Shown in pieces: positions 1 through 6,825 of a stretch of 64,000 nt of DNA. Location: positions 1 through 64,000 of the forward strand of contig NZ_BLVZ01000014.1 in the NCBI RefSeq assembly GCF_015471405.1, read 5' to 3'. The position numbers were made by a program, and so were the translations under genes. The first letter of the stretch is position 1. Every line of letters begins with the position of its first letter. The notes beneath the pieces were generated by a model that made no database searches, had not been told where the DNA came from, and worked only from the letters and a program-made list of their open reading frames with translations. Source of the DNA: Pseudomonas cichorii (lineage in GTDB: Bacteria; Pseudomonadota; Gammaproteobacteria; Pseudomonadales; Pseudomonadaceae).

Positions 1-2
1 TG

Positions 3-395
3 AATGGGTGTCAGGGAGGGAAAACTCAGACCACTGTAAACCATACTCCAAGTGGAAACTTGGACTGGAGTGGTGTTGATCCTAAAGGTAAGACACGCGC
101 AGACCATGTTCGATTACATGGTGTAGATGATCCCGCAAGACAAGTTACCCACGGAGTATTTGCGGAGGAGCCTATATCTGCTACTGAGCAAGCATGGGCT
201 ATCGCCAAACGCGATGGTATAAAACCTCATATTGAGACTCCGGGAAATGGTAATTGGATCTATGACGTCCCATACCCTGATGCTGGTATTCAGGGCGGCA
301 AACCAGGTGCGGCAGCAGGCAATCCAATATTGAACTCTATTAGGATTGTTGTGAAGCCGAATACAAATAAAGTTGTAACTGCATTTCCAATGTGA
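3..395 (+). CDS. C-terminal end of a polymorphic toxin (partial)
   Basis: The reading frame is open to the window edge, so only the last ~130 residues are seen; the TTG at 60 is internal, not a start. The visible part has a glycine/threonine-rich linker (to about residue 20) followed by a ~110-residue domain with DHVRLHG, a THGVF motif, a central Trp, and a C-terminal strand ending VVTAFPM. Small secreted RNase-type toxin domains of the BECR fold often end in a similar hydrophobic strand plus TAYP/TAFP, and a histidine pair near the front would suit a nuclease, but the family is not firmly recognised. The next gene starts 7 bp downstream and fits an immunity gene. The delivery part (CDI, RHS or T6SS) lies outside the window. 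Base composition is AT-richer than the housekeeping genes, suggesting transfer. Confidence 0.6.
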   Translation, partial: NGCQGGKTQTTVNHTPSGNLDWSGVDPKGKTRADHVRLHGVDDPARQVTHGVFAEEPISATEQAWAIAKRDGIKPHIETPGNGNWIYDVPYPDAGIQGGKPGAAAGNPILNSIRIVVKPNTNKVVTAFPM

Positions 396-402
396 GGACT
401 GT

Positions 403-732
403 ATGGAAAAAATATTTTACGCAACGGATGCATATATCAAAGAGTATGCACAGGGAGCTTATCTGATAATGATAAAATCGTTATCCGGAGCCATATATGG
501 ACTTTCCTGTGAGTTTGAAGTTTACACACAGGACATTGTAAATGCGGCAGTTAAAAAAAATGAAGAGTTTAATATAACCGATGAAAGGTTTGATAAAGTG
601 AACTGGATCGAGTTTGATTCGGAAGTCGGTACCATTCCAGCTAGCTGGGAAGACATCAAGAAAGCAGGACTATCTGATTATGTCATAGGATATCAACTAG
701 AAAGTGAGGTTGAAATTCATAGATTTTCATGA
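403..732 (+). CDS. Putative immunity protein for the upstream toxin
   Basis: A 109-residue acidic soluble protein with no signal peptide or membrane segment. It starts with ATG 7 bp after the toxin stop, behind a weak GAGGA-like site. Small size, acidity, AT-rich codon use and position right after a toxin C-terminus are the usual marks of a cognate immunity protein, which would bind and block the toxin domain in the cytoplasm. I do not recognise a named immunity family. The function is inferred from context only; an unrelated orphan gene is the alternative. Confidence 0.55.
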   Translation: MEKIFYATDAYIKEYAQGAYLIMIKSLSGAIYGLSCEFEVYTQDIVNAAVKKNEEFNITDERFDKVNWIEFDSEVGTIPASWEDIKKAGLSDYVIGYQLESEVEIHRFS

Positions 733-769
733 TTAGTTGAAACACCGAATCGTGTTCTTCGGCAAGTGA

Positions 770-934
770 CTCAGCCGTATCGATAAGTATCAATGGCGTT
801 GGGGAAAGATTGCTCGAATCACAAAAACTCCTCAGCCTGCATATAGAAGACGTCCAAAAAATAGCGTTAAGAGAACCATACTCGGCGTTATGCTGAAATA
901 CTTGAGTTCAAAGCCTTTAAGTATTCACGGATGA
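770..934 (+). pseudogene. Possible remnant of a small basic protein
   Basis: After the TGA at 767-769 a frame stays open for 54 codons and reads as a plausible basic peptide (IDKYQWRWGKIARITKTP, then an Arg/Lys-rich stretch), ending at TGA 932-934. It has no ATG or GTG near the front and no ribosome binding site. It could be the tail of a displaced toxin or immunity module, as often found behind polymorphic toxin genes. It could also be chance in a 246-bp gap. Confidence 0.2.
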
Positions 935-948
935 ATCCGCCTCACCAG

Positions 949-967
949 AAACGAATTCATTCGCGAA
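949..967. repeat. REP half-element
   Basis: One copy of the GAATTCATTCGCGAA-type REP core, just downstream of the DUF6124-like gene (minus strand). The same core recurs near 8520-8574 and 51701-51747. Likely a short palindrome stabilising or ending the upstream transcript. Confidence 0.6.
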
Positions 968-980
968 AAAATCTGCATTA

Positions 981-1208
981 TCAGCGTGGCTCAACCCGCG
1001 CCAACGACCGCTCCAGTTCAGTTTTGGCCATGCCAATCAAATGCACCACCGAAAACGCCAGATCACGTTTCGGACCGTTGAGGCTATCGCCGGTTTCGTA
1101 TGCAGTGGCAGCAGCGCAACGCAGCAGATCGCTGACATACAACAGGGATTCTTCAAGCGTTATTTGCGGTGGATCAGGGGTTACTTGGGTCATCGGGACG
1201 ATCTCCAT
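981..1208 (-). CDS. DUF3077/DUF6124-like small protein
   Basis: A 75-residue protein; its VTPDPP opening and the pattern of a Ser/Leu/Ala-rich helix followed by a second helix resemble the small DUF3077/DUF6124 proteins that occur in several copies in Pseudomonas genomes. No function is known to me. The start at 1208 is chosen because a strong GGGAGG site lies 4-5 bases upstream; a second ATG at 1193 is possible. It is predicted cytoplasmic and two-helix. The gene is preceded by a long, strongly folded leader (see separate entry), suggesting post-transcriptional control of its translation. Confidence 0.7.
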   Translation of the reverse strand: MEIVPMTQVTPDPPQITLEESLLYVSDLLRCAAATAYETGDSLNGPKRDLAFSVVHLIGMAKTELERSLARVEPR

Positions 1209-1389
1209 CGGGCCTCCCAATGCTCGCTGCTAAACGGACAAAGGTGGCAGCTTTGATACGGGTTAGCAGACCGGTGACCATCCCAAAACCGGCGCACTCG
1301 AAAGTGCCCCGCACAAAGCCGCCATAGACGGAGCTTACGCTGGGATTGGACAAACAGGCTGCTAAACCCGATCGCTGATGTTCAGCGAC
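1209..1389 (-). ncRNA. Structured RNA leader of the DUF6124-like gene
   Basis: On the minus strand the ~180 nt before the start codon fold into a compact set of helices: a 6-bp hairpin CGCTGA/TCAGCG (1387-1373); a long-range stem GGGTTTAGCAG (1369-1359) with CTGCTAACCC (1269-1260); inside it, hairpins at 1336-1316, 1307-1294 (GCACT-TTCG-AGTGC, a UUCG loop) and 1292-1271 (CCGGT/ACCGG). A second copy of GTTTAGCAG lies at 1235-1227, about 10 nt before the GGGAGG ribosome site, and can compete for the same CTGCTAAC strand. A weak sigma-70-like promoter (TTGCGC at 1424-1419, 17 bp, TAGGCT at 1401-1396) would start transcription right before the first hairpin. The layout resembles a cis-regulatory RNA. 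No ligand or Rfam family is known to me. Confidence 0.5.
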
Positions 1390-1571
1390 GACCGCAGCCT
1401 AGAGCCCGAAATCACCCTGCGCAAGGCCCCGGGATTTTCTCGGAAACTTCATGCAGAGGAAAGGGAAAAGGGTGTCGGATTTGGTGGCAGGTGACAGGAT
1501 TTTCGTTAGCGGACGTAAATTTTTCGATGGGTCGGTACACCCCATGGATCTTTATCGTCATCAATACAGTC

Positions 1572-1596
1572 GTCGCGGCCAAGGCCCCTCCCACAG
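1572..1596. repeat. REP-like element (GGCCAAGGCCCC type)
   Basis: One copy of the GTCGCGGCCAAGGCCCCTCC-type repeat that recurs, inverted and direct, at 61591-61613 and 61658-61680. It lies between the structured leader and the RsmX-like sRNA. The rest of the 1430-1647 gap shows nothing I can support. Confidence 0.6.
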
Positions 1597-1647
1597 AATG
1601 ACGTGCATTCATGCCGGGCGTGCGGCGCAATCCTGTTCTCCAGAAAG

Positions 1648-1770
1648 CAAAAAACCCGCCGAAGCGGGTCGTTTTGCACACAATACCATCCCGACATCCT
1701 GTCAGTAGCCTCCTGGCAATGGCCGATCTTCCCTTATCGCTGCATCGATCCTTCGCTGCAGTTGTTGAAT
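1648..1770 (-). ncRNA. rsmX: RsmX-type small RNA (titrates RsmA/CsrA)
   Basis: The minus strand carries about six GGA motifs within ~110 nt, at least three shown in hairpin loops: TGCA-G-CGA/AGGA/TCG-A-TGCA (1760-1741), GCC-AGGA-GGC (1717-1708) and GACA-GGA-TGTC (1703-1693). It ends with a strong intrinsic terminator, ACCCGC-TTCG-GCGGGT followed by a U tract (1669-1649). Hairpin-displayed AGGA motifs plus this terminator are the hallmark of RsmX/Y/Z RNAs, which sequester the RsmA/RsmE translational repressors under GacS/GacA control. The size (~120 nt) fits RsmX, which is multi-copy in the P. syringae group. The 5' end is estimated. I cannot tell which paralogue this is. Confidence 0.7.
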
Positions 1771-1822
1771 TGGATCCTACATTTGCCACGACGCTGGGGA
1801 TAGAGCCAATCGCGCCTGTTCG

Positions 1823-1840
1823 TGTAAGCCTTTGGCTATA
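1823..1840 (-). promoter_or_regulatory. Possible GacA upstream activating site
   Basis: Reads TATAGC-CAAAGG-CTTACA on the minus strand, against the GacA consensus TGTAAG-N6-CTTACA. The right half is perfect and the left half matches at 3 of 6. It lies about 55-65 bp upstream of the estimated RsmX 5' end, the usual distance for such sites. Confidence 0.4.
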
Positions 1841-1874
1841 TGGCGCCGACGTCTAAAAAAGCGTGACTGTTGTC

Positions 1875-1901
1875 TCAGATTTAGTCATGTTAAGCCGACA
1901 T
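1875..1901 (+). promoter_or_regulatory. Possible sigma-28 (FliA) promoter for the chemoreceptor
   Basis: TCAGATTT - 11 bp - GCCGACAT, compared with the flagellar sigma consensus TAAAGTTT-N11-GCCGATAA (5/8 and 6/8). It lies ~85 bp upstream of the chemoreceptor start, and chemoreceptors are commonly FliA-dependent. Confidence 0.4.
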
Positions 1902-1985
1902 CATGAAGATAGCGTTGAGAGTCAGTGCAAGGATCTGCCTGATGACTCATAAAAAAAGAAAAAACAACGAATTAGGGTGAACATC

Positions 1986-3617
1986 ATGAATATGCGCAGC
2001 TTATCTATCAGCCGCCGTCTATGGCTGATTCTCATTGTCTCTGTGCTGATGCTCTTTGTGCTCGCGGCCGCCATGCTCAAGCAGATCCATGACGATCTCT
2101 ATCTGGCCAAGGCCGAGAAAACCACGCATGTGGTCCAGACAGCCAGCGGCATTCTCACTTACTACCAGGGGCTGGAAGCCGCTGGCACCCTGACTCGTGA
2201 AGCCGCGCAGCAGCAGGCTCTCAGTACCATCAAGGCCCTGCGTTATGGCCAGAACGATTATTTCTGGATCAACGATCTGCGCCCGGTAATGGTCATGCAC
2301 CCCGCCAACCCCAAGCTTGATGGCCAGGATCTGTCGGGCGTGAAGGACCCGGACGGCTTTGCGCTGTTCAATGAAATGGTGGCCGTGGCCAAGAGCAAGG
2401 GTGCCGGGCTGATTCACTATCGCTGGCCAAAACCGGGTGCCAGCGAGCCGGTGAAGAAGACTTCTTACGTGCAACTGTTCCAGCCATGGGGCTGGATCAT
2501 CGGCTCGGGTGTGTATGTCGATGACGTGGCTGCCGAGTTCAAGCAACAAATGTGGAATGCCGTTCTGTTCAGTGCAGGCATTGTGTTGGTCCTGACGCTG
2601 CTGGTGACGCTGATTCTGCGCAGCATCGTCCTGCCATTGCGCTTGACTGTCAGCGCCATGGCCAATATCGCCAGCGGGGAAAGCGACCTGACCCGCACTC
2701 TGGAAACCCAGGGCAACGATGAAATCACCCAGTTGGGCAAACACTTCAATGCTTTCACCGCCAAGCTGCGCAGCGTGGTCATCGAGTTGCAGTCTTCGGC
2801 TGTAGGGCTGGGCCAGGCGTCAACCGACCTGGGCCACAGCGCCGAGCAGGCTCAAGAGCGCAGCCAGCAACAATCCCAGCAAATGGATCTGGTGGCCACC
2901 GCCGTCAATGAAGTGACCTATGGCGTGCAGGACGTGGCCAAGAACGCCGAGCACGCAGCCAGCGAAATGCGCGATGCCGAGTCCCAGGCGCAACAGGGCC
3001 AGGTCAATATCGATAACAGCCTGCGTCAGATCGACCATCTGTCCGGCACCATCGGCCAGGCAGTGGAAGTGATGCAAACCCTGGCCAGCGAAAGCACACA
3101 GATTGGTGGCGTACTGGAAGTCATCAGCTCGATTGCCGAGCAGACCAACCTGCTGGCACTCAACGCGGCCATTGAAGCCGCACGGGCCGGGGAACAGGGC
3201 CGTGGTTTTGCCGTGGTGGCCGACGAAGTGCGGCTACTGGCCCAACGGACCCAGAAGTCCACGGCCGAGATTCAGGGCATGATCGAGCGTCTGCAACGTC
3301 ACTCCGACGCAGCGGTCAAGGTGATCGGCGACAGCAGCCGCTCCTCGCAACTGACCATCGAGCAGGCCAATCAGGCCGGTCAGAGCCTGACGTCCATCAG
3401 CCAGGCCTTGCGTAACCTCAACAGCCTCAATGCCTCGATTGCCAGCGCCACCCTGCAGCAATCCCATGTGGTCGATGACATCAACCAGAACGTCACTCAG
3501 GCCGCGCAACTCTCCCAAGGCACGGCCCTTGCCGCTGAACAGTCCACCGCTGCCAGCCAGCATCTGAGAGGATTGAGCGAACAGTTGAATGGCTTGCTGA
3601 AACAATTCCGCGTTTAA
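1986..3617 (+). CDS. Methyl-accepting chemotaxis protein with sCache sensor
   Basis: A 543-residue transmembrane chemoreceptor. Order: TM1 about 10-30; a periplasmic single-Cache-type domain to ~185 with the conserved YFWIND and GWIIGSGVY motifs; TM2 ~187-212; HAMP to ~265; then a long cytoplasmic coiled coil with the signalling tip around residues 380-415 (SSIAEQTNLLALNAAIEAAR), which binds CheW/CheA. The sCache family commonly senses small organic acids, but the ligand cannot be read here. No CheR-docking pentapeptide is seen at the C-terminus (ends KQFRV). ATG 1986 is preferred over GTG 1977 because AGGGTGA sits at proper spacing. It is a lone receptor gene, closed by a terminator. Confidence 0.93.
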   Translation: MNMRSLSISRRLWLILIVSVLMLFVLAAAMLKQIHDDLYLAKAEKTTHVVQTASGILTYYQGLEAAGTLTREAAQQQALSTIKALRYGQNDYFWINDLRPVMVMHPANPKLDGQDLSGVKDPDGFALFNEMVAVAKSKGAGLIHYRWPKPGASEPVKKTSYVQLFQPWGWIIGSGVYVDDVAAEFKQQMWNAVLFSAGIVLVLTLLVTLILRSIVLPLRLTVSAMANIASGESDLTRTLETQGNDEITQLGKHFNAFTAKLRSVVIELQSSAVGLGQASTDLGHSAEQAQERSQQQSQQMDLVATAVNEVTYGVQDVAKNAEHAASEMRDAESQAQQGQVNIDNSLRQIDHLSGTIGQAVEVMQTLASESTQIGGVLEVISSIAEQTNLLALNAAIEAARAGEQGRGFAVVADEVRLLAQRTQKSTAEIQGMIERLQRHSDAAVKVIGDSSRSSQLTIEQANQAGQSLTSISQALRNLNSLNASIASATLQQSHVVDDINQNVTQAAQLSQGTALAAEQSTAASQHLRGLSEQLNGLLKQFRV

Positions 3618-3632
3618 CTCGTTGTGTTCGAC

Positions 3633-3661
3633 AGGCTGCACGGAACCTCGTGCAGCCTTTG
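3633..3661 (+). terminator. Intrinsic terminator after the chemoreceptor
   Basis: Ten-base perfect stem AGGCTGCACG / CGTGCAGCCT with a 6-base loop, followed by TTG; lies 15 bp after the stop codon. Confidence 0.7.
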
Positions 3662-3697
3662 TTGCCTGAGGCCTGTCCATTTATTGCAGGGGGTCGT

Positions 3698-4519
3698 ATG
3701 CGCACACTGGAACTGGCAGGTCAAAGCGTCCCCGTACTGGGTCAAGGCACTTGGCACATGGGCGAAGTCAGCCATCAACGCTCTGCGGAAATCGCCGCGC
3801 TGTGCATGGGCATCGAACAAGGCATGACCTTGATCGACACCGCCGAGATGTACGCCGACGGCGGCGCCGAAGAAGTGGTCAGGCAAGCGATTGCCGGGCA
3901 ACGCGACAAGGTATTCGTGGTCAGCAAGGTCTACCCGTTCAATGCCAGCCGCCAAGGCATTCCCAAGGCTTGCGAAGCCAGTCTCAGGCGAATGAATACC
4001 GATTACATCGACCTCTACCTGCTGCATTGGCCGGGCGAATACCCGCTGGGCGAAACCGTCGAGGCTTTCGAGCGGTTGCGCGAGGCTGGCAAGATCGGCA
4101 GTTGGGGCGTTTCCAACTTCGATGTGTCGGACATGATGGAGCTGGACAACCCACGCTGCGCCACCAATCAGGTACTCTACAACCCCGAGCAACGCGGTAT
4201 AGAGTTCGACCTTTTGCCCTGGGCCAATGACCGGCATTTGCCGATCATGGCGTACTGCCCGATCGGTCAGGCGGGCGACCTGCTCTATCACCCTGCCCTG
4301 CACGAAGTCGCCAATCGTCACAGCGCCACGCCGGCACAGATCAGCCTGGCCTGGGTGCTGCGTCAGCCGAACATGATCGCCATTCCCAAGGCGACCAATC
4401 CTGAGCACATTCGCCTGAATATCGAGGCCGAAAAAATCGTCCTGACAGCGCAGGATCTGGCCGACCTGGACAGGGCCTGGCCAACGCCGACCCGCAAGCG
4501 GCCATTGGCAATGGTTTAG
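3698..4519 (+). CDS. Aldo/keto reductase
   Basis: A 273-residue NADPH-dependent oxidoreductase of the AKR (beta/alpha)8 barrel family. The tetrad is visible: Asp and Tyr in LIDTAEMY (~residue 45-50), Lys in VVSKVYP (~76) and His in LLHWPGEYPL (~109). C-terminal motifs IAIPKATNPEHIRLN bind the cofactor phosphate. The start at 3698 follows a GGGGG ribosome site; an upstream in-frame ATG has none. Substrate unknown; such proteins usually reduce 2-oxoaldehydes or other carbonyls. No operon partner is evident: the gap to the next gene is 111 bp. Confidence 0.9.
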   Translation: MRTLELAGQSVPVLGQGTWHMGEVSHQRSAEIAALCMGIEQGMTLIDTAEMYADGGAEEVVRQAIAGQRDKVFVVSKVYPFNASRQGIPKACEASLRRMNTDYIDLYLLHWPGEYPLGETVEAFERLREAGKIGSWGVSNFDVSDMMELDNPRCATNQVLYNPEQRGIEFDLLPWANDRHLPIMAYCPIGQAGDLLYHPALHEVANRHSATPAQISLAWVLRQPNMIAIPKATNPEHIRLNIEAEKIVLTAQDLADLDRAWPTPTRKRPLAMV

Positions 4520-4630
4520 GCGTAGAGCCCCGGAAACAGCCCGCAATATTCCGTCACAAATATGTAATACCGGCTTGTCATGATGCGCGCTTCACCTCCC
4601 CGCTCCGGGCAGGCTTGCACGTGGAAAGCC

Positions 4631-5647
4631 ATGAACCACAGCATTGCGCGGCATCAGGATTCAGACCTTTTCGGCCTGCTCTATGGCTTTCGTTTTTGTC
4701 CGGGTGAGCGGGGTCGGGAAATCGATTCTGCCGCTGTCATGGATTACCTGCAAAACACCCCGGACAACGACGACTTCATCTGGCTGCACCTGAACCTGTC
4801 TCACGCGGCCTGCGAGCGCTGGATGAAAACCCATCTGGAGCTGCCGGACGAGTTCTTCGAGGCGTTGAACGAAGGCTCGCGCTCGACCCGGATCGAACAT
4901 ATCGATTCAGCGCTGCTGGCGGTGGTCAACGATGTGGTGTTCGACTTCAACATGCTGTCGACCGATATCTCGACTTTATGGGTCTGTACCCGCAGTCACT
5001 TGATGATCACAGCGCGCCTGCAACCCTTGCGCTCCGTCGACAAGCTGCGTTCCGCGGTCAAGCGTGGCGAGCAATTTCACTCACCACTGGAGTTGCTGGC
5101 CCATCTGCTGAGCGATCAGGGCGAGGTGCTGACCCAGTTCCTGCGCAAGACCAGTATCAGCGTGGACAAGATCGAAGACCAATTGCTGTCCCAGCGCCTG
5201 AGCAACAACCGCTCCGAACTCGGAGCGATGCGTCGGGTGCTGGTGCGTCTGCAACGTCTGCTGGCGCTGGAACCCGGTTCACTGATGCGCCTGCTGCACC
5301 GCCCTCCCCACTGGCTGCGCGAAGAGGACATGCAGGCGTTGCGTCAATCCACGGAAGAGTCGGCCCTGGTCATCAGCGACCTGACGGCCCTGGGCGAGCG
5401 CATCAAACTGTTGCAGGAAGAGATCGCAGCCAACCTCAACGAACAAAGCAGCCGCACCCTTTTCACCCTGACCGTGGTCACAGTGCTGGCCTTGCCGATC
5501 AACATCGTCGCCGGTTTCTTCGGCATGAACGTCGGCGGTATCCCGCTGGCCTCGGACCCAGAAGGATTCTGGATACTGGTGGCGCTGGTTGCGACCTTTA
5601 CCCTGATTGCCGGTCGCTGGGCCTTTCGCAAGCGCGGGGATTACTGA
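4631..5647 (+). CDS. zntB: ZntB/CorA-family metal transporter
   Basis: A 338-residue inner-membrane protein. A long acidic and helical cytoplasmic funnel domain is followed by two C-terminal membrane helices; the first ends with the CorA-family GMN signature (residues ~297-299, in GFFGMNVGG). ZntB proteins move Zn2+ and related divalent ions, CorA moves Mg2+/Co2+; the opening (LFGLLYGFRF) and overall layout are closer to ZntB. The start ATG at 4631 follows GGAAA; the ATGs at 4580/4583 lack a ribosome site and would add an unlikely tail. The stop overlaps the convergent HlyD gene by 7 bp. Confidence 0.85.
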   Translation: MNHSIARHQDSDLFGLLYGFRFCPGERGREIDSAAVMDYLQNTPDNDDFIWLHLNLSHAACERWMKTHLELPDEFFEALNEGSRSTRIEHIDSALLAVVNDVVFDFNMLSTDISTLWVCTRSHLMITARLQPLRSVDKLRSAVKRGEQFHSPLELLAHLLSDQGEVLTQFLRKTSISVDKIEDQLLSQRLSNNRSELGAMRRVLVRLQRLLALEPGSLMRLLHRPPHWLREEDMQALRQSTEESALVISDLTALGERIKLLQEEIAANLNEQSSRTLFTLTVVTVLALPINIVAGFFGMNVGGIPLASDPEGFWILVALVATFTLIAGRWAFRKRGDY

Positions 5648-6825
5648 GGGTCCGCTGGCACCTCGCCTTGCGATTGGGTATCGATACTGACCACCACCGA
5701 CATCCCCGGCCTCAGGCGCTCGGCCGCTGGTTGATCGGGGTCGACAATGATACGTACCGGTATGCGCTGGGAGATTTTCACGAAGTTGCCCGTGGCGTTG
5801 TCGGCGGGCAGCAGGCTGAATTCCGAGCCGGCCGCAGGCGAGATACGTTGTACACGCCCGGTGAGCCGGGTGTTGTTCAAGGCATCGACGGTAAAGTTCA
5901 CCGACTGGCCGAGACGCACATTGGCCATCTGGGTTTCCTTCATGTTGGCGATGATCCACAACCGGTTGGGGACCAGCGCCATCAATTGCGCACCCGAGTT
6001 CACATAAGCGCCCAGACGCACGCCAATCTGCCCCAATTGCCCGTCTCGGGGGGCCAGGATGCGGGTATTGTCCAGATCGATACGCGCCAGCTCGATGGCT
6101 GCCTGGGCGCTTTCCACCGAGGCCTGCAACGAGTCGCGATTGACGATCACTGTTTGCAGGTCCTCACGTGATATCTGCAACGCGGCCCTGGCCTCGGCCA
6201 CTGCCGCAATGGCCTGGGCATCGGCAGCACGGGTGACGTCCAGTTCGCTGCGCGATACCGAGCCGTCAGTCACCAGCGCCTGATTGCGACGAAGGTCCGC
6301 CGCGCTCTTGCTGCCTTGGGCGATGCTGCTCTGCAAGGCCGCCTGACGCTGGGCAATGGTCGCTTCGGCACTGCGCCGTTGTTGCAGGTTATTGGCCAAT
6401 GCGGCTTTCTGCACCGCCAGTTGCGCCATGGCCTGTTCCAGATTACGGCGATAGATGCGGTCATCCAGGCGCACCAGCAAGTCGCCTGCCTTGACGAACT
6501 GGAAGTCCTGCACCGGCACTTCATGCACATAACCGCTCAACTGCGGACCGATGATGGTCGTCTGGCCGCGAACCAGAGCGTTTTCGGTGCTCTGGATCGG
6601 GCTTTTGAACGGCGGCAGTTCCCAGGCATACAGCACGATCAGAACGCCCGCCAACGCGATGCCGGCAAAGATCGCCGACGAGATGATGCGCTTGCGCCTT
6701 GAGCGCGGTTCGGTGGTGGGTGGCGTGGTTACCGGAGGCGGCGGCGGAGTATCGGGCGCCTGAATGGCCTCATCATTGTCCTGAGAGCTGGGGGACGGTG
6801 TTTTTGGCTGGGTCGGTTCATTCAT
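5641..6825 (-). CDS. HlyD/EmrA-type membrane fusion protein
   Basis: A 394-residue periplasmic adaptor of a drug efflux pump. A proline-rich cytoplasmic tail (1-48) and one TM helix (~50-72) lead into a biotin/lipoyl half-domain (GYVHEVPVQDFQFVKAGDLLVRLD), a long Gln/Ala-rich coiled coil (~110-230), the second lipoyl half and a beta-barrel (ARIDLDNTRILAPRDGQLGQ). It should link the downstream-coded MFS pump to an outer-membrane channel, which is not coded here. Start and pump stop overlap as ATGA, so the two are translated together, with the pump first in the transcript. Confidence 0.88.
   Translation of the reverse strand: MNEPTQPKTPSPSSQDNDEAIQAPDTPPPPPVTTPPTTEPRSRRKRIISSAIFAGIALAGVLIVLYAWELPPFKSPIQSTENALVRGQTTIIGPQLSGYVHEVPVQDFQFVKAGDLLVRLDDRIYRRNLEQAMAQLAVQKAALANNLQQRRSAEATIAQRQAALQSSIAQGSKSAADLRRNQALVTDGSVSRSELDVTRAADAQAIAAVAEARAALQISREDLQTVIVNRDSLQASVESAQAAIELARIDLDNTRILAPRDGQLGQIGVRLGAYVNSGAQLMALVPNRLWIIANMKETQMANVRLGQSVNFTVDALNNTRLTGRVQRISPAAGSEFSLLPADNATGNFVKISQRIPVRIIVDPDQPAAERLRPGMSVVVSIDTQSQGEVPADPQ

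Noticed and set aside
1260..1401. Protein-coding reading of the structured leader (open frame containing GGFVRGTFECAGFGMVTG)
   Set aside because: The frame has no start codon after its upstream stop and would overlap the start of the DUF6124-like gene; the dense helices favour an RNA role.
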